Source of the DNA: Streptomyces anulatus | GTDB lineage: Bacteria > Actinomycetota > Actinomycetes > Streptomycetales > Streptomycetaceae | Direction of reading: 5' to 3' | DNA: 64,000 bases | Assembly: GCF_000721175.1 (NCBI RefSeq) | Contig: NZ_JOEZ01000024.1 | Span: forward strand, 1-64,000 | In this document: one piece after another, positions 46,153 to 57,841 of the stretch | How positions within the stretch are numbered: position 1 is the first letter of the stretch | How the letters are laid out: every line of letters starts with the position of its first letter | The notes under the pieces: generated by a model | Told to the model about the DNA's origin: nothing | What the model saw: only the letters and a program-made list of their open reading frames with translations | The model's database searches: none | Translations under genes and position numbers: made by a program

Positions 46153-46191
46153 GGGAGAACCCCCCGGTGCGCATGGCACCGAGGGGTTCCC
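46153..46191 (-). terminator. Terminator hairpin between rnc and fpg
   Basis: AGAACCCCCCGGTGC and GGCACCGAGGGGTTCC form a stem with a 4-nt loop in the 151-bp gap between rnc and fpg. Confidence 0.65.
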
Positions 46192-46201
46192 GCTTCGCGC
46201 T

Positions 46202-47026
46202 TCAGGCCGGAGCGGCGTCCGTGTTCGGCAACGGATCGGCAGGGGTGTCGGCGGCCCCTCCGTCGGCCGCGGACTTCTCCGCGGCCTGCCGTGCCTCTGC
46301 GGCGGCGCTGATCTCGCGCCAGGCGGACTCGGCCGCCTGCTGCTCCGCTTCCTTCTTGCTACGGCCGGTGCCGGTGCCGTACGAGACACCACCGACGCGA
46401 GCGGCAGCAGTGAAGGTCTTCTCGTGATCCGGGCCGGTCTCCGTGACGAGGTACTCGGGGACTCCGAGGCTCTCGCTCGCGGTGAGCTCCTGGAGGCTGG
46501 TCTTCCAGTCCAGGCCGGCGCCGAGGTTCGAGGACCTGTCGATCAGCGGGTCGAAGAGCCGGTGGACCAGCTCCGAGGCCGCGCTGAGGCCCTGGTCGAG
46601 ATAGACCGCGCCGATCACTGCTTCCAGTGTGTCGGCGAGGATGGAAGCCTTGTCCCGGCCACCCGTGCCCTCTTCACCGCGGCCGAGCCGGATGAAGGAG
46701 CCGAGTTCGAGGCCGCGGCCCACTTCCGCAAGTGCACGCGAGTTGACCACCGCGGCCCGCAACTTGGCCAGCTGGCCTTCGGGCAGGTCGGGGTGGGTGC
46801 GGTACAGCGTGTCCGTGACCACCAGTCCGAGCACCGAATCCCCGAGGAATTCGAGCCGCTCGTTGGTGGGCAGACCGCCGTTCTCGTATGCGTACGAACG
46901 ATGGGTCAGCGCACGCACCAGAAGGGCGGACTCGAGGTGATACCCGAGCCGCCCTTCCAGAAGCGTGTGGGACGAGGCTGTGTTGACGTTGTCTGCCTGC
47001 TTCTTGGCGCTGGACAACTCAGACAT
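46202..47026 (-). CDS. rnc: Ribonuclease III (AbsB)
   Basis: Double-strand RNA endonuclease of 274 aa that processes rRNA precursors. In S. coelicolor, absB mutants lose antibiotic production. The catalytic signature [16 protein letters not shown] and the second acidic site ([13 protein letters not shown]) precede a C-terminal dsRNA-binding domain ([18 protein letters not shown]). An Ala/Asp-rich tail follows. The ATG at 47026 was chosen over a longer frame to 47098 that overlaps rpmF. Confidence 0.96.
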   Translation of the reverse strand: MSELSSAKKQADNVNTASSHTLLEGRLGYHLESALLVRALTHRSYAYENGGLPTNERLEFLGDSVLGLVVTDTLYRTHPDLPEGQLAKLRAAVVNSRALAEVGRGLELGSFIRLGRGEEGTGGRDKASILADTLEAVIGAVYLDQGLSAASELVHRLFDPLIDRSSNLGAGLDWKTSLQELTASESLGVPEYLVTETGPDHEKTFTAAARVGGVSYGTGTGRSKKEAEQQAAESAWREISAAAEARQAAEKSAADGGAADTPADPLPNTDAAPA

Positions 47027-47045
47027 CGGGCCTCTCACCAGCCGC

Positions 47046-47219
47046 TCAGACCTCGAGGACCTGGCGCTTGTTGTAGGTGCCGCAGCTCGGGCACGCAATG
47101 TGCTGGAGCTTGGGCTCCTGGCAACGCTCGCACGAAACCAGGGTGGGGACCGCAGCCTTCCACTGCGACCGGCGGTGGCGCGTGTTGCTGCGCGACATCT
47201 TCCGCTTCGGAACAGCCAC
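47046..47219 (-). CDS. rpmF: 50S ribosomal protein L32
   Basis: Small basic ribosomal protein of 57 aa. It begins [20 protein letters not shown] and carries a zinc ribbon with two CxxC pairs (Cys30-x2-Cys33, Cys43-x2-Cys46), the zinc-binding form. The GTG at 47219 is directly after the DUF177 stop (2 nt apart), giving the usual DUF177-rpmF-rnc-fpg run. Confidence 0.96.
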   Translation of the reverse strand: MAVPKRKMSRSNTRHRRSQWKAAVPTLVSCERCQEPKLQHIACPSCGTYNKRQVLEV

Positions 47220-47221
47220 GG

Positions 47222-47869
47222 CTACTTCTCCTGCTTCTCGTCGACGCCCGGTTCGGCGCCGCCCATGTTGTCCTTCTCGCCGTCCTGAACGGTCTCGGCG
47301 AGTCCTTGCAGTGCCGCCCAACGAATGTCGAGGGCATCGTGGTGGTGGTCCGGATTCTCGTCCAGCCTGATTCCGCATTCGGAACACAGACCGGCGCAGG
47401 TCTCCTTGCACACCGGCTGCATGGGCAGTGCGAGCACTACCGCGTCACGCAGCATTGACTCGAGGTCGAACAAGCCGTCCTCGAGGAAGAACCTGTCCTC
47501 GTCGTCCTCGGCGTCGTCGGCCGGTTCCGCCGCACTGCTGCGGCCCCGGTCATCGGCGTCAGGGTACGAGAACATTTCCTGGAAATCCGCGTCGACCTCT
47601 ACGGTCAGCGGCTCCAGACACCTTACGCACTCCCCCTCGGCGGTTGCACGGGCGGTGCCTGTGACAAGCACCCCCTCCATGACCGATTCGAGGCGGAGAT
47701 CCAGCTCCACGGGCGCGCCTTCCGGCACGCCGATGACGCCGTCGATGCCCAGGACCGGTGAACCGGGTGCGTCCACCGAGCGGGTCAGCCGCTTCATGGC
47801 ACCGGGACGCCGACCCAGCTCGTGCGTATCGAACACGAGAGGGTTTCGGTGGTCGAGGTGGCCGTTCAG
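47222..47869 (-). CDS. DUF177 (YceD-like) protein, probably CTG-started
   Basis: Protein of about 215 aa in the DUF177/YceD family, linked in other bacteria to 23S rRNA accumulation and phospholipid or ribosome genes. The Streptomyces-typical N-terminus [19 protein letters not shown] is in frame. The C-terminal half has two cysteine pairs (CVRC and [12 protein letters not shown]) and an acidic stretch. No ATG, GTG or TTG precedes the conserved N-terminus within reach; CTG at 47869 with an AGGAA site upstream is the best start. An ATG at 47797 would drop the conserved block. Confidence 0.85.
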   Translation of the reverse strand: MNGHLDHRNPLVFDTHELGRRPGAMKRLTRSVDAPGSPVLGIDGVIGVPEGAPVELDLRLESVMEGVLVTGTARATAEGECVRCLEPLTVEVDADFQEMFSYPDADDRGRSSAAEPADDAEDDEDRFFLEDGLFDLESMLRDAVVLALPMQPVCKETCAGLCSECGIRLDENPDHHHDALDIRWAALQGLAETVQDGEKDNMGGAEPGVDEKQEK

Positions 47870-48052
47870 GGCTTTTCCTGCTTTCGAATCATGGGAGTCG
47901 TACTGCCAAGGGAAGGCCGTCTGCGGTCCGGAATCAGATCGTCCCGATCCGTGGACGAAACGGGCAGCCGAGATCGCGGACCTATGTGCGACCGAGGATT
48001 CAGGATACTGGACGGACCGCTCAGCACCCAATCGGGGCGGCCCGCCCCGGGG

Positions 48053-49171
<1,119 letters not shown>

Positions 49172-49270
49172 CGTGTGCTCGCCACTCTCTGCTGCTCTGT
49201 TGGAGACGGACGGGACGACTGTAAGGCCAGGCAGCCGCCGCCCGACACCTGGTGACGGCCCGTCAGCGAC

Positions 49271-49750
49271 TCAGCGCCGGCCGAGGCGCTCCACGAGTGC
49301 CTCGTGGACGGTCGGCGGCAGCAGGTGGGAGACGTCGCCGCCCCAGGTCGCCACCTCCTTGACCAGCGAGGACGACAGGAAGCTGTACGTCGGGTTGGTC
49401 GGCACGAAGAGTGTCTCGACGCCCGAGAGGCCGTTGTTCATCTGGGCCATCTGCAGCTCGTAGTCGAAGTCGCTGACGGCCCGCAGGCCCTTCACGATCG
49501 CCGGGATCTCCCGCTGCTTGCAGAAGTCGACCAGCAGACCGTGGAAGGACTCCACCTCGACGTTGCCGAAGTCGGCGGTGACCTCGCGGATCAGCTCGAT
49601 CCGCTCGTCCACGGTGAACAGCCCCTTCTTGGACTGGTTGATCATCACCGCCACGTGCACCACGTCGTACAGCTTCGAGGCTCGGCCAATGATGTCGAGA
49701 TGTCCGTTGGTGATGGGGTCGAACGACCCCGGACAGACGGCGCGGCGCAC
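49271..49750 (-). CDS. coaD: Phosphopantetheine adenylyltransferase
   Basis: Coenzyme A pathway enzyme of 159 aa joining 4'-phosphopantetheine and ATP to dephospho-CoA. The nucleotidyltransferase motif [16 protein letters not shown] (TxGH) and the C-terminal [13 protein letters not shown] (ISSTxVR-like) are present. GTG at 49750 was chosen because it restores the normal length and has a GAGGGA site. An ATG at 49780, overlapping the rsmD stop by ATGA, would add ten residues. Confidence 0.95.
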   Translation of the reverse strand: MRRAVCPGSFDPITNGHLDIIGRASKLYDVVHVAVMINQSKKGLFTVDERIELIREVTADFGNVEVESFHGLLVDFCKQREIPAIVKGLRAVSDFDYELQMAQMNNGLSGVETLFVPTNPTYSFLSSSLVKEVATWGGDVSHLLPPTVHEALVERLGRR

Positions 49751-49776
49751 TGTGATTCCCTCGCTCTCCGGTCCGG

Positions 49777-50361
49777 TCATCGTGCGTCTTCGCACGTAGC
49801 GGCGGCGCGACCGTACCAAAGCGTTCCCTCGCCGTAGCGACGGGCCCGCAGTGGCTCGAATCCGGCGGGCCAGCCGAATTCTCCGCCCCGGGTGCTGCGT
49901 TCCACCGTGACGAGCACATCGGCTGTGAGCCACCCCTGAGCACGGAGTGTGAGCAGGATCTCGCGTAGATCGTCGTCGGTGACGGCGTACGGCGGGTCCA
50001 GGAAGACGATGTCGTACGGCTCCGAGGGCGCCGGTCCTGTCACGATCTGCTCGGCTCTGCCGGTACGGACCTCGGCGCCGGGGAGCCCGAGCGTCCGGAC
50101 GTTGTCGCGGACGGTGCGGACCGCCTTCGGGTCGGCCTCGACGAGCAGGGCGTGGACCGCGCCGCGGGAGAGCGCTTCGAGGCCGACGGCCCCGGATCCG
50201 GCGTACAGATCGGCGACCCTGGCCCCCTCCAGGGTGCCGAGCAGCGCCTCCCAGGTGGAGAAGAGGCCCTCGCGCGCACGGTCGGAGGTGGGGCGGGTGC
50301 CGGTGCCGGGCGGGACGGCCAGGCGGCGTCCGCCGGCCGAGCCGGCGATCACGCGGGTCAT
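49777..50361 (-). CDS. rsmD: 16S rRNA (guanine966-N2)-methyltransferase RsmD
   Basis: Methyltransferase of 194 aa. The SAM motif [20 protein letters not shown] and the catalytic FLDPPY (for NPPY) identify the RsmD family. The ATG at 50361 gives the family start [13 protein letters not shown]; longer readings cover the 140 bp gap to recG. The stop overlaps a possible coaD start. Confidence 0.94.
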   Translation of the reverse strand: MTRVIAGSAGGRRLAVPPGTGTRPTSDRAREGLFSTWEALLGTLEGARVADLYAGSGAVGLEALSRGAVHALLVEADPKAVRTVRDNVRTLGLPGAEVRTGRAEQIVTGPAPSEPYDIVFLDPPYAVTDDDLREILLTLRAQGWLTADVLVTVERSTRGGEFGWPAGFEPLRARRYGEGTLWYGRAAATCEDAR

Positions 50362-50501
50362 GGGTGTGGGGTCCTCGGGGTCGTGGACGTACGGCGCACG
50401 GGGCCGTCGGCGGTCGGTAACGCGCGCTGTGCGCGTGCCGTGCGTCCACGATATGGCGTACGGCCCGCAGCGGCCCGACCGGCCGGACGCCCCCTGTGCA
50501 C

Positions 50502-52724
50502 TCACCCCTTGTCGAGATACTCCTCACGGTCCTTGTCCAGAAGGGCGGCCAGCGCCGTGCGCAGCTCCGGCAGGTGCTCCAGCTCCGGGTCGGCGGCGAC
50601 GACCGCCACGGCCTCCTCGCGGGCGGCGGCGATCACTTCCTCGTCGTCGATGACGGTGAGCATCCGCAGCGAGGAGCGCACTCCGGACTGGGCCTGGCCC
50701 AGCACATCTCCCTCGCGGCGCTGTTCGAGGTCGATGCGGGAGAGCTCGAAGCCGTCGAGAGTGGCGGCGACGGCGGAGAGCCGGGCGCGGGCGGGGCTCG
50801 CCTCGTGGGCCTCGCTGACCAGCAGGCAGAGCCCGGGGGCGGAGCCACGGCCGACGCGGCCGCGCAGCTGGTGGAGCTGGGAGACGCCGAAGCGGTCGGC
50901 GTCCATGATCACCATCGCGGTGGCGTTCGGGACGTTGACCCCGACCTCGATGACGGTGGTGGCGACCAGGACGTGCACGTTCCCGGCGGCGAACCGGCGC
51001 ATGACGTCGTCCTTCTCGTCGGGGTGCATCCTGCCGTGCAGCACCTCGACGCTCAGCCCGGCCAGCGCCCCCTTGCGCAGCTCGTCGGCGATCTCCAGGA
51101 CGGCGAGCGGCGGCCGCTTCTCGGGGTCCTCGTCGGGGGCCGGCTTCTTGGCCTTCGTCTTCTTCCCGCCCTTGCCCTCCGGCTCCTCCGCTTCGTCGCC
51201 GATGCGGGGGCAGACGACGTACGCCTGGTGGCCGTTCTCCACCTCCTCGCGTACGCGCTCCCAGGCGCGGGCGAGGAAGTGGGGCTTGTCCTTGGCGGGG
51301 ACGACATGGCTGGCGATCGGGGAGCGGCCGGCCGGGAGCTGGTCCAGGACGGAGGTCTCCAGGTCTCCGAAGACCGTCATCGCGACCGTACGGGGGATGG
51401 GGGTGGCTGTCATGACGAGGAGGTGGGGCGGCTGCTTCCCCTTGGAGCGCAGGGCGTCGCGCTGCTCCACGCCGAAGCGGTGCTGCTCGTCCACGACGAC
51501 CAGGCCAAGGTCGTGGAACCGCACCTTGTCCTCGATGAGCGCGTGGGTGCCGATGACGATCCCGGCCTCGCCGGTGACCAGGTCGAGCAACGCCTGGCGG
51601 CGGGCGGCCATGCCCATGGAGCCGGTGAGCAGGACGACCTTGGTGCCCCGGTCCGAGCCGCCCAGCATGCCGCCCTCGGCCAGCTCGCCCATCATCTCGG
51701 TGATCGAGCGGTGGTGCTGCTGGGCGAGGACCTCGGTGGGGGCGAGCATCGCGGCCTGGCCGCCCGCGTCGACCACGGTGAGCATGGCCCGCAGGGCCAC
51801 CATCGTCTTGCCCGACCCCACCTCTCCCTGGAGGAGGCGGTGCATCGGGTGCTCGGTGGCCAGGTCGTCGAAGATCTCCTTGCTGACCTTCTCCTGGCCC
51901 TCGGTGAGGGTGAAGGGCAGCTTGGCGTCGAAGGCGTCCAGCAGGCCGGCCGCGACGGGGCGGCGGGCGACGGCGGGGAGCTGGGTGTCGGCGTACCGGC
52001 GGCGGGCGAGGGCGACCTGGAGGACGAACGCCTCGTCCCACTTGAGCCGGGCCCTGGCGTCCTCGACGTCCGCCTTCGTCTGCGGCCGGTGCACCTTCAG
52101 CAGGGCCTCGGGCAGCGGGGTGAAGCCCCGGCCCTCGCGCAGGGAGGCGGGCAGCGGGTCCACCGCGTCCTGCGCGCTGGGCAGGACGGCGTCCACGGCC
52201 TTGGCGATCCGCCAGGAGTCGAGCTGCTTGCAGGCGGGGTAGATCGGCAGCAGCCGTCCGGCGAAGGCGTCCACGGCCTCGGTCGCCTCGTCGGCGTCGG
52301 AGGCGTCGAGCAGTTGGTACGTGGGGTGGGCCAGCTGCATCTTGCGGTTGAAGACGGAGACCTTGCCCGCGAACATCGCCTGGCGGCCCGGGAGCAGCTC
52401 CTTGTGCGGCTTGTGGACGCCGTGGCCGAAGAAGACGAGCTGGAGGCGGCCGCTGCCGTCGGTCAGGGTGACCTCCAGGCGTTTGCCCCGGCCGTTGTTG
52501 AACATCAGGACGCGGGCGTCGGCGACCTGGGCGACGACCGTGACGTGCTCGTCCAGCGGGAGGTCGGCCAGCGCGGTCAGCTTGCCGCGCTCCTCGTACC
52601 GCCGCGGGTAGTGGTGCAGCAGATCACCGACCGTGTGCAGGTCGAGGTGTTCGGCCATCACCTTCGCGGTGGCTCCGCCGAGCAGCTTCAGAAGAGGTTC
52701 ATCGAACGAGGACACGCGATCCAT
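50502..52724 (-). CDS. recG: ATP-dependent DNA helicase RecG
   Basis: Superfamily 2 helicase of 740 aa that regresses stalled forks and migrates Holliday junctions. The N-terminal wedge/OB domain ([16 protein letters not shown], then [11 protein letters not shown]) is followed by Walker A ([15 protein letters not shown], near 305), the DEQH box ([14 protein letters not shown]) and the C-terminal motifs [15 protein letters not shown] and QLRGRVGRG. Between motifs is a Lys-rich insertion ([15 protein letters not shown]) absent from E. coli RecG. The ATG at 52724 was preferred. Confidence 0.96.
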   Translation of the reverse strand: MDRVSSFDEPLLKLLGGATAKVMAEHLDLHTVGDLLHHYPRRYEERGKLTALADLPLDEHVTVVAQVADARVLMFNNGRGKRLEVTLTDGSGRLQLVFFGHGVHKPHKELLPGRQAMFAGKVSVFNRKMQLAHPTYQLLDASDADEATEAVDAFAGRLLPIYPACKQLDSWRIAKAVDAVLPSAQDAVDPLPASLREGRGFTPLPEALLKVHRPQTKADVEDARARLKWDEAFVLQVALARRRYADTQLPAVARRPVAAGLLDAFDAKLPFTLTEGQEKVSKEIFDDLATEHPMHRLLQGEVGSGKTMVALRAMLTVVDAGGQAAMLAPTEVLAQQHHRSITEMMGELAEGGMLGGSDRGTKVVLLTGSMGMAARRQALLDLVTGEAGIVIGTHALIEDKVRFHDLGLVVVDEQHRFGVEQRDALRSKGKQPPHLLVMTATPIPRTVAMTVFGDLETSVLDQLPAGRSPIASHVVPAKDKPHFLARAWERVREEVENGHQAYVVCPRIGDEAEEPEGKGGKKTKAKKPAPDEDPEKRPPLAVLEIADELRKGALAGLSVEVLHGRMHPDEKDDVMRRFAAGNVHVLVATTVIEVGVNVPNATAMVIMDADRFGVSQLHQLRGRVGRGSAPGLCLLVSEAHEASPARARLSAVAATLDGFELSRIDLEQRREGDVLGQAQSGVRSSLRMLTVIDDEEVIAAAREEAVAVVAADPELEHLPELRTALAALLDKDREEYLDKG

Positions 52725-52781
52725 TGCACACCACGGCACTGACAGCTGTCCGCCGGGCGCGACGGTGGCGGGGAGTCTCGA

Positions 52782-54524
52782 CTACTCGACGCCGATCAGC
52801 AGGGGTGCGCGCTGGTGCCCGCCCCGGTAGACCACGGTGTCCACGGCGAGGTGCCCCTCACGCACGTGTGCCTCCAGCGCGTCGGCCAGCGAGTCGGGGA
52901 CGTCCTCGCCGAGGACGAGGGTGACCAGTTCGCCGCCGGCGGCCAGCATCCGGTCGAGGACGGTGCGGGCGGTGGCCGGGACGTCGGCGCCGATCACGGC
53001 CACGTCGCCGTCGATCAGACCGAGGATGTCGCCGGCCTGGCAGATCCCGGCCATGGTCCACGACTGGCGTTCCGCGACGGCCAGTTCGGCGTAGCGGGTG
53101 GCGCCGGCGGCGGCGGTCATGGCGACCACGTCCTCGTCGAAGCCCCGGTCGGGCTCGTGGACGGCGAGGGCGGCGATGCCCTGGACGGCGGCCCGGGTGG
53201 GGACGAGCGCGACCCGGACCCCCTCGGTCCTGGCCTGTTCGGCCGCGGCGGCGGCGGTGTGGCGCAGGGCGGCGTCGTTGGGCAGGAGCACCACCTCGCG
53301 GGCGTGGGCGCGGCGGATGGCGTCGACCAGTTCGCCGCTGGCGGGCGGTTCGCCGGGGCGGGCGATGACGGTGGTGGCGCCGGCCTCGGTGCAGAGCCCG
53401 GCCAGTCCGTCGCCGGGGACCACGACGACGACGGCGCGCTGGGCGGGTTCGGCCTGGACGCGGAGGTCGTGGCCGCTCTCGGTGGCGAAGTGCGTGATCC
53501 GGATCCGGTACGGCCGCCCGGCCTCGACTCCCGCCTCCACGGCGGCCCCGGCGTCGTCGACGTGGACGTGGACGTGCCAGAGCCCGTCGCCGCCGACCAC
53601 GACCAGGGAGTCTCCGAGGGCGTCGAGCCGGGTGCGCAGCCGGGCCACCTGTTCGTCCCGGGCCTCCAGGAGGTAGATCACCTCGAACGCGGGCCCGGCG
53701 CCCCCGTCCTCGGGGCAGTCGAGCGGGCCCTCCCCCAGCAGGACGCCGTCTCCGGGAACACCGCCCGCCGGGAAGCCTCCCTCCGGAACGCCCTCGACCG
53801 GGGTGCCGCCCACCGGAAGCCCCACCACCGACCCGCCGTCCACGGGCACGGGTGTCCTCCCGGGGCCGGTGCGGGGTCCTCGTGCCGGAGCCTGCCCGGT
53901 CACGGTCTCCACCAGCGCGCCCAGGACCGCCACCAGCCCCCGGCCCCCGGCGTCGACCACGCCCGCCCGGCCGAGGACGGCGAGTTGCTCCGGGGTCCTG
54001 GCGAGGGCCGCGAGCGCCCCCGCGTACGCGGCGTTCACGACGGCCCGCAGGTCGGGGTCCTCGCCCCGGGCTGCCTCGGCGGCCTGGGCGGCGACGGTGA
54101 GCACGGTGCCTTCGACGGGGTGGGCGACGGCCTGCCGGGCGGCGTCGGCGGCGCTCGTGAGGGCCAGGCGCAGGTGGGCCGCGTCGCCGCCGTCGGCGAG
54201 CACCCCGGCCATGCCGCGCAGCAGCTGGGCCAGGATCGTGCCGGAGTTTCCGCGGGCGCCGATCAGGGCGCCGTGCGCCATGGCGCGTACGGCGTCGGCG
54301 GTGGCGGGTGCGGTGGCGCCGGTCTCGTGCGCGGCGAACACCGCTTCGACGGCGGCGGCGGCGGACTCGACGGTCAGGTAGAGGTTGGTGCCGGTGTCCC
54401 CGTCGGCGACGGGGTAGACGTTGATCGCGTCGATCTCCGCGCGCTCCCGGCCCAGGGCCTCCAAGGCCAGTGAGCACCACGTGCGCACCGCGACGGCGTC
54501 CAGATCGTCGGGGAGCTGCGGCAC
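52782..54524 (-). CDS. DAK2/DegV-type protein (FakA-like fatty-acid kinase)
   Basis: Cytosolic protein of 580 aa. The N-terminal DhaL-type kinase domain shows the Mg/ATP-binding INVYPVADGDTGTNLYL and GARGNSGTILAQ. A Pro/Gly/Val-rich linker with degenerate PVGGTPVEGVPEGG repeats (about residues 225-275) separates it from a C-terminal FakB-interacting or regulatory half. FakA homologues phosphorylate FakB-bound fatty acids. GTG at 54524 has a GAGGAGG site and a family-like PQLPDDLDAVAVRTW start. It lies just upstream of recG, a frequent pairing. Confidence 0.9.
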   Translation of the reverse strand: MPQLPDDLDAVAVRTWCSLALEALGRERAEIDAINVYPVADGDTGTNLYLTVESAAAAVEAVFAAHETGATAPATADAVRAMAHGALIGARGNSGTILAQLLRGMAGVLADGGDAAHLRLALTSAADAARQAVAHPVEGTVLTVAAQAAEAARGEDPDLRAVVNAAYAGALAALARTPEQLAVLGRAGVVDAGGRGLVAVLGALVETVTGQAPARGPRTGPGRTPVPVDGGSVVGLPVGGTPVEGVPEGGFPAGGVPGDGVLLGEGPLDCPEDGGAGPAFEVIYLLEARDEQVARLRTRLDALGDSLVVVGGDGLWHVHVHVDDAGAAVEAGVEAGRPYRIRITHFATESGHDLRVQAEPAQRAVVVVVPGDGLAGLCTEAGATTVIARPGEPPASGELVDAIRRAHAREVVLLPNDAALRHTAAAAAEQARTEGVRVALVPTRAAVQGIAALAVHEPDRGFDEDVVAMTAAAGATRYAELAVAERQSWTMAGICQAGDILGLIDGDVAVIGADVPATARTVLDRMLAAGGELVTLVLGEDVPDSLADALEAHVREGHLAVDTVVYRGGHQRAPLLIGVE

Positions 54525-54782
54525 CGATGGTCCTCCTCGATCGGCCGTGGCAACGGGCTGCACCGCAGGTTAGCCCGGTCGCCGGGGTCCCGGCCCGGAC
54601 AGGGGTGGCGGGAGGGCGGGCGGCCGACCCGTGGTAGTTTCGTATCTCCGAAGCAGGCGTTGTATGCTGCTCCGGTTGCCCGATGAGAGTCGGGCCCATT
54701 CCTCCGGTACCGCCACTTCAGTCAAATGAATCCGGCGCGCCGGAATTCACTGTAAGTGCATCTGAAGTCTTTGGAGTGACCC

Positions 54783-54968
54783 GTGGCTGCCAACTGCGAC
54801 GTTTGCGGCAAGGGGCCGAGCTTCGGCAACAGCATTTCGCACTCGCACCGCCGTACGTCCCGTCGCTGGAATCCCAACATCCAGCGCGTGCGTGCCGTGG
54901 TCGGTCGGACGCCGAAGCGGCTCAACGTCTGCACCTCGTGCATCAAGGCCGGCAAGGTCGCGCGCTGA
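54783..54968 (+). CDS. rpmB: 50S ribosomal protein L28
   Basis: Ribosomal protein L28 of 61 aa, C+ (zinc-binding) form: [12 protein letters not shown] at residues 5-16 and CTSCIKAGK near the end form two CxxC pairs. GTG start at 54783. Streptomyces often carry zinc-free paralogues elsewhere under Zur; this copy is the zinc-binding one. It is followed by a strong bidirectional terminator. Confidence 0.97.
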   Translation: MAANCDVCGKGPSFGNSISHSHRRTSRRWNPNIQRVRAVVGRTPKRLNVCTSCIKAGKVAR

Positions 54969-55001
54969 CGTCCCCGTCGTAGCGCAGCCTTCCGGTTGCC
55001 C

Positions 55002-55035
55002 AAAAAGCCGGTCCACCTCGGTGGACCGGCTTTTT
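55002..55035. terminator. Bidirectional terminator between rpmB and thiD
   Basis: AAAAAGCCGGTCCACC and GGTGGACCGGCTTTTT form a perfect 16-bp stem with T-tracts on both strands, serving the two convergent genes. Confidence 0.95.
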
Positions 55036-55042
55036 GCCGTGC

Positions 55043-55852
55043 TCAGACGGCCGCCCGGGTCAGCCAGCCGTGGTCGACCGGGCCGATGCCGCCGCCGAGC
55101 GGGAAGCCGGCCCCGATCGCGCCGGTGACGTACGTCTTCGCGCCTCGTACCGCCGTGGGCACATCCTGGCCGAGCGCGAGCCCGGAGGCGATGGCGGAGG
55201 CCAGGGTGCAGCCGGTGCCGTGGGTGTGGCGGTTGTCGTGGCGGGGGGCGCGCAGCCAGTGTTCCGCGCTCCCGTCGGTGAGCAGGTCCACCGCCTCACC
55301 GGGCAGGTGGCCGCCCTTGATCACGACCCAGCTCGGTCCGAAGGCGAGGATTTCCTCGGCGGCCCGGCGCATTCCGCTCTCGTCGGTGACCTGGACGCCG
55401 GTGAGCTGGGTCACCTCGTCGAGGTTCGGGGTGGCGACGGTCGCGAGGGGCAGCAGCTTCGTCCGTACGGAATCGAGGGCCTCGGCGGCGAGCAGCGCGT
55501 CGCCGTGCTTGGAGACGCCGACCGGATCGACGACGACGGGGGCGTCGGTTCCGGCGAGGAGTTCGGCGACGGTCTCCACCAGGACGGACGAGGCGAGCAT
55601 TCCGGTCTTCACGGCCTGGACACCGATGTCGTCGACGACGCTGCGGTACTGAGCACGCACGGCCTCCGCCGGAAGCTCCCACGCGCCCTGGACGCCGAGG
55701 GAGTTCTGTGCGGTGACGGCGGTGAGCACGCTCATGCCGTGCACGCCGAGAGCGAGCATGGTCTTGAGATCGGCCTGGATCCCCGCACCGCCGCCGGAGT
55801 CGGATCCGGCGACGGTGAGCACGCGGGGCGGTACAGCGGTACGTATGGGCAT
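55043..55852 (-). CDS. thiD: Hydroxymethylpyrimidine/phosphomethylpyrimidine kinase
   Basis: Thiamine-pathway kinase of 269 aa phosphorylating HMP and HMP-P. The ribokinase-like N-terminus [35 protein letters not shown] and the ATP-site [18 protein letters not shown] are intact. It follows thiL. A GTG at 55873 that overlaps the thiL stop (GTGA) would add seven residues and couple the two; both starts are possible. Its terminator is shared with rpmB. Confidence 0.94.
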   Translation of the reverse strand: MPIRTAVPPRVLTVAGSDSGGGAGIQADLKTMLALGVHGMSVLTAVTAQNSLGVQGAWELPAEAVRAQYRSVVDDIGVQAVKTGMLASSVLVETVAELLAGTDAPVVVDPVGVSKHGDALLAAEALDSVRTKLLPLATVATPNLDEVTQLTGVQVTDESGMRRAAEEILAFGPSWVVIKGGHLPGEAVDLLTDGSAEHWLRAPRHDNRHTHGTGCTLASAIASGLALGQDVPTAVRGAKTYVTGAIGAGFPLGGGIGPVDHGWLTRAAV

Positions 55853-55869
55853 ACGCAGCAATCTAGTGC

Positions 55870-56850
55870 TCACGCGCGCGGCTGGGTGTCCTCGATGGAG
55901 CCGAAGTGGTCCCAGCCGCCGGTGCTGGTCCAGGGCGCTCCGTCGACGGTGACCTGGGGCAGCGCGGAGGGGTTGAGGACCTCGCCGATCACCTTCCAGC
56001 GGGCGGGCAGCTTCGCGTCGGGCGGGAAGGTCGCCACGATCGCGTGGTCCTCTCCTCCGGTGAGCACCCACTGGAGCGGGTCGACGCCGACGGCCTGGCC
56101 GATGTCGAACATCTGCGAGGGGATGTCGATGAGGCCGGAGCGCAGGTCGATGCGGACCTTGCTGGCCTCCGCGATGTGCCCGAGGTCCGCGACGAGTCCG
56201 TCGCTGACGTCGGTCATCGCGGTGGCGCCGAGTCCGGCGGCCGCCGGGCCCGCGTGGTACGGCGGTTCGGGACGGCGGTGGGCCTCGACGAAGGCGCGCG
56301 GCGAGCGGAAGCCGCGGGAGAGCACGGCGTATCCGGCGGCGGACCAGCCGAGCCAGCCGGTGACCGCGACGACGTCGCCGGGGCGGGCTCCGGCGCGGGT
56401 GACCGGTTCGTGGTTGCGCAGATCGCCGAGTGCGGTGATCGCCACGGTGATCGTGTCGCCGCCGACCACATCGCCGCCGACCACGGCCGCGCCCGCCACC
56501 TGGCACTCGTCGCGCAGCCCGTCCATCAGCTCGGCGGCCCAGGTGACGGGGAGGTCGGCGGGGACGACGAGGCCGAGGAGCAGCGCGGTGGGCACGGCAC
56601 CCATCGCCGCGATGTCGGCGAGGTTCTGGGCGGCGGCCTTGCGGCCGACGTCGTACGCAGTCGACCAGTCACGGCGGAAGTGCCGCCCTTCCAGCAGGAT
56701 GTCCGTACTGGCCACGACCCTGCGGTCGGGGGCGGCCACGACCGCGGCGTCGTCGCCGGGCCCCAGCCGTACCGCCGGAGTGGTGGTGAGCCGGGACGTG
56801 AGCTCTCTGATGAGCCCGAACTCCCCCAACTCGCCCACGGTTCCCTTCAC
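55870..56850 (-). CDS. thiL: Thiamine-monophosphate kinase
   Basis: Enzyme of 326 aa making TPP from thiamine phosphate, the last step to the ligand of the thiBPQ riboswitch. The AIR-synthase-like fold shows [30 protein letters not shown] and the [18 protein letters not shown] block. It heads the thiL-thiD pair and faces the RAM-domain gene across 217 bp. Confidence 0.95.
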   Translation of the reverse strand: MKGTVGELGEFGLIRELTSRLTTTPAVRLGPGDDAAVVAAPDRRVVASTDILLEGRHFRRDWSTAYDVGRKAAAQNLADIAAMGAVPTALLLGLVVPADLPVTWAAELMDGLRDECQVAGAAVVGGDVVGGDTITVAITALGDLRNHEPVTRAGARPGDVVAVTGWLGWSAAGYAVLSRGFRSPRAFVEAHRRPEPPYHAGPAAAGLGATAMTDVSDGLVADLGHIAEASKVRIDLRSGLIDIPSQMFDIGQAVGVDPLQWVLTGGEDHAIVATFPPDAKLPARWKVIGEVLNPSALPQVTVDGAPWTSTGGWDHFGSIEDTQPRA

Positions 56851-57067
56851 CGAGTCTCCTCTCCTTCATCGCCCCGGACACCCGTCCGGGCCCCCGGTCG
56901 CGAGCCGTCTGTGCTGTCGGTACCGTCAAGAGATACGTCAACTTCTGCGCTCTGTACGCCACGCTGTGGACGCCATCCGGCCCGTAGGTCTCCCCGTGGC
57001 CCGCGGCAACGCGATAACGTGGCGTCCCTTTCCCCCACATGATCCTCGTGGCCGCCCTGGAGGTTCC

Positions 57068-57301
57068 GTGGTACAGGCGTACATCCTCATCCAGACCGAG
57101 GTGGGCAAGGCGTCGATCGTCGCCGAGACCATTTCCGAGATTCCGGGAGTCATCCAGGCAGAGGACGTCACCGGTCCGTACGACGTGATCGTGCGGGCCC
57201 AGGCAGACACGGTCGATGAACTCGGCCGCATGGTGGTCGCCAAAGTGCAGCAGGTGGACGGCATCACACGAACTCTGACCTGCCCGGTCGTCCACCTCTG
57301 A
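57068..57301 (+). CDS. Stand-alone Lrp/AsnC effector (RAM) domain protein
   Basis: Small protein of 77 aa consisting only of the RAM ligand-binding/oligomerisation domain of Lrp/AsnC regulators (AYILIQTEVGKASIVAETIS, then VTGPYDVIVRAQADTVDELG). No helix-turn-helix is present, and the GTG at 57068 starts right at the domain. Such proteins may form decamers with Lrp-type partners or bind amino acids; its role is not known. A DUF3515 gene follows in 20 bp. Confidence 0.9.
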   Translation: MVQAYILIQTEVGKASIVAETISEIPGVIQAEDVTGPYDVIVRAQADTVDELGRMVVAKVQQVDGITRTLTCPVVHL

Positions 57302-57321
57302 CCCCCGTCTAGGCTGGGCCG

Positions 57322-57810
57322 GTGACGTCATCCGCCCGCCGTTCCCCCCGCTCCGTATTCCTCGGTCCGTCCGCTGCCGTGCTCGTGCTGGCCGCGGCGG
57401 GCTGTTCTCTCAGCGCCGCGCAGCCCTCGATCACGGTTCCCACACCGTCCTCGGAGGCCGCCGCGTACTGCAAGGCCCTGTACGAGGAACTGCCGAAAAC
57501 CGTCCTCGAACTGGAACGCAGCGACCCCTCCCCGGATTCGGAGCTGACCGCCGGCTGGGGGGACGGGGCGATAGTACTGCGCTGCGGGGTCCCCCGGCCC
57601 GCGAAGATGGACGACCCCCAGTCACAGGGCGTCGAGGCGGACGGGGTGACGTGGATGCTGGAGGAGCCCGAGGGCTCCGGTCCGCGGTTCACCACCACGT
57701 ACCGCAAGGCGTACGTCGAGGTCACGCTCTCCTCGGCGTACGCCCACGACATCACGCCGCTGGCCTCGTTCGCGGGCCCGGTCTCGAAGACGGTCCCGAG
57801 CCGGTTCTGA
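57322..57810 (+). CDS. DUF3515 lipoprotein
   Basis: Lipoprotein of 162 aa with a lipobox AAGC (Cys27) after a short hydrophobic segment. The mature part has the DUF3515 pattern (AAAYCKALYEELP and VLRCGVPRPAKMD) with two likely disulfide cysteines. Function unknown; conserved in actinobacteria next to ddl. GTG start at 57322. Likely cotranscribed with the RAM protein. Confidence 0.9.
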   Translation: MTSSARRSPRSVFLGPSAAVLVLAAAGCSLSAAQPSITVPTPSSEAAAYCKALYEELPKTVLELERSDPSPDSELTAGWGDGAIVLRCGVPRPAKMDDPQSQGVEADGVTWMLEEPEGSGPRFTTTYRKAYVEVTLSSAYAHDITPLASFAGPVSKTVPSRF

Positions 57811-57841
57811 TGCGGTCGCGGGACCTGCCGGCGCCTGTCCG

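Noticed and set aside
49271..50527. 418-aa fused frame over coaD and rsmD
   Set aside because: The coaD part is real from 49750; upstream residues are Arg/Pro/Gly-rich shadow of rsmD.
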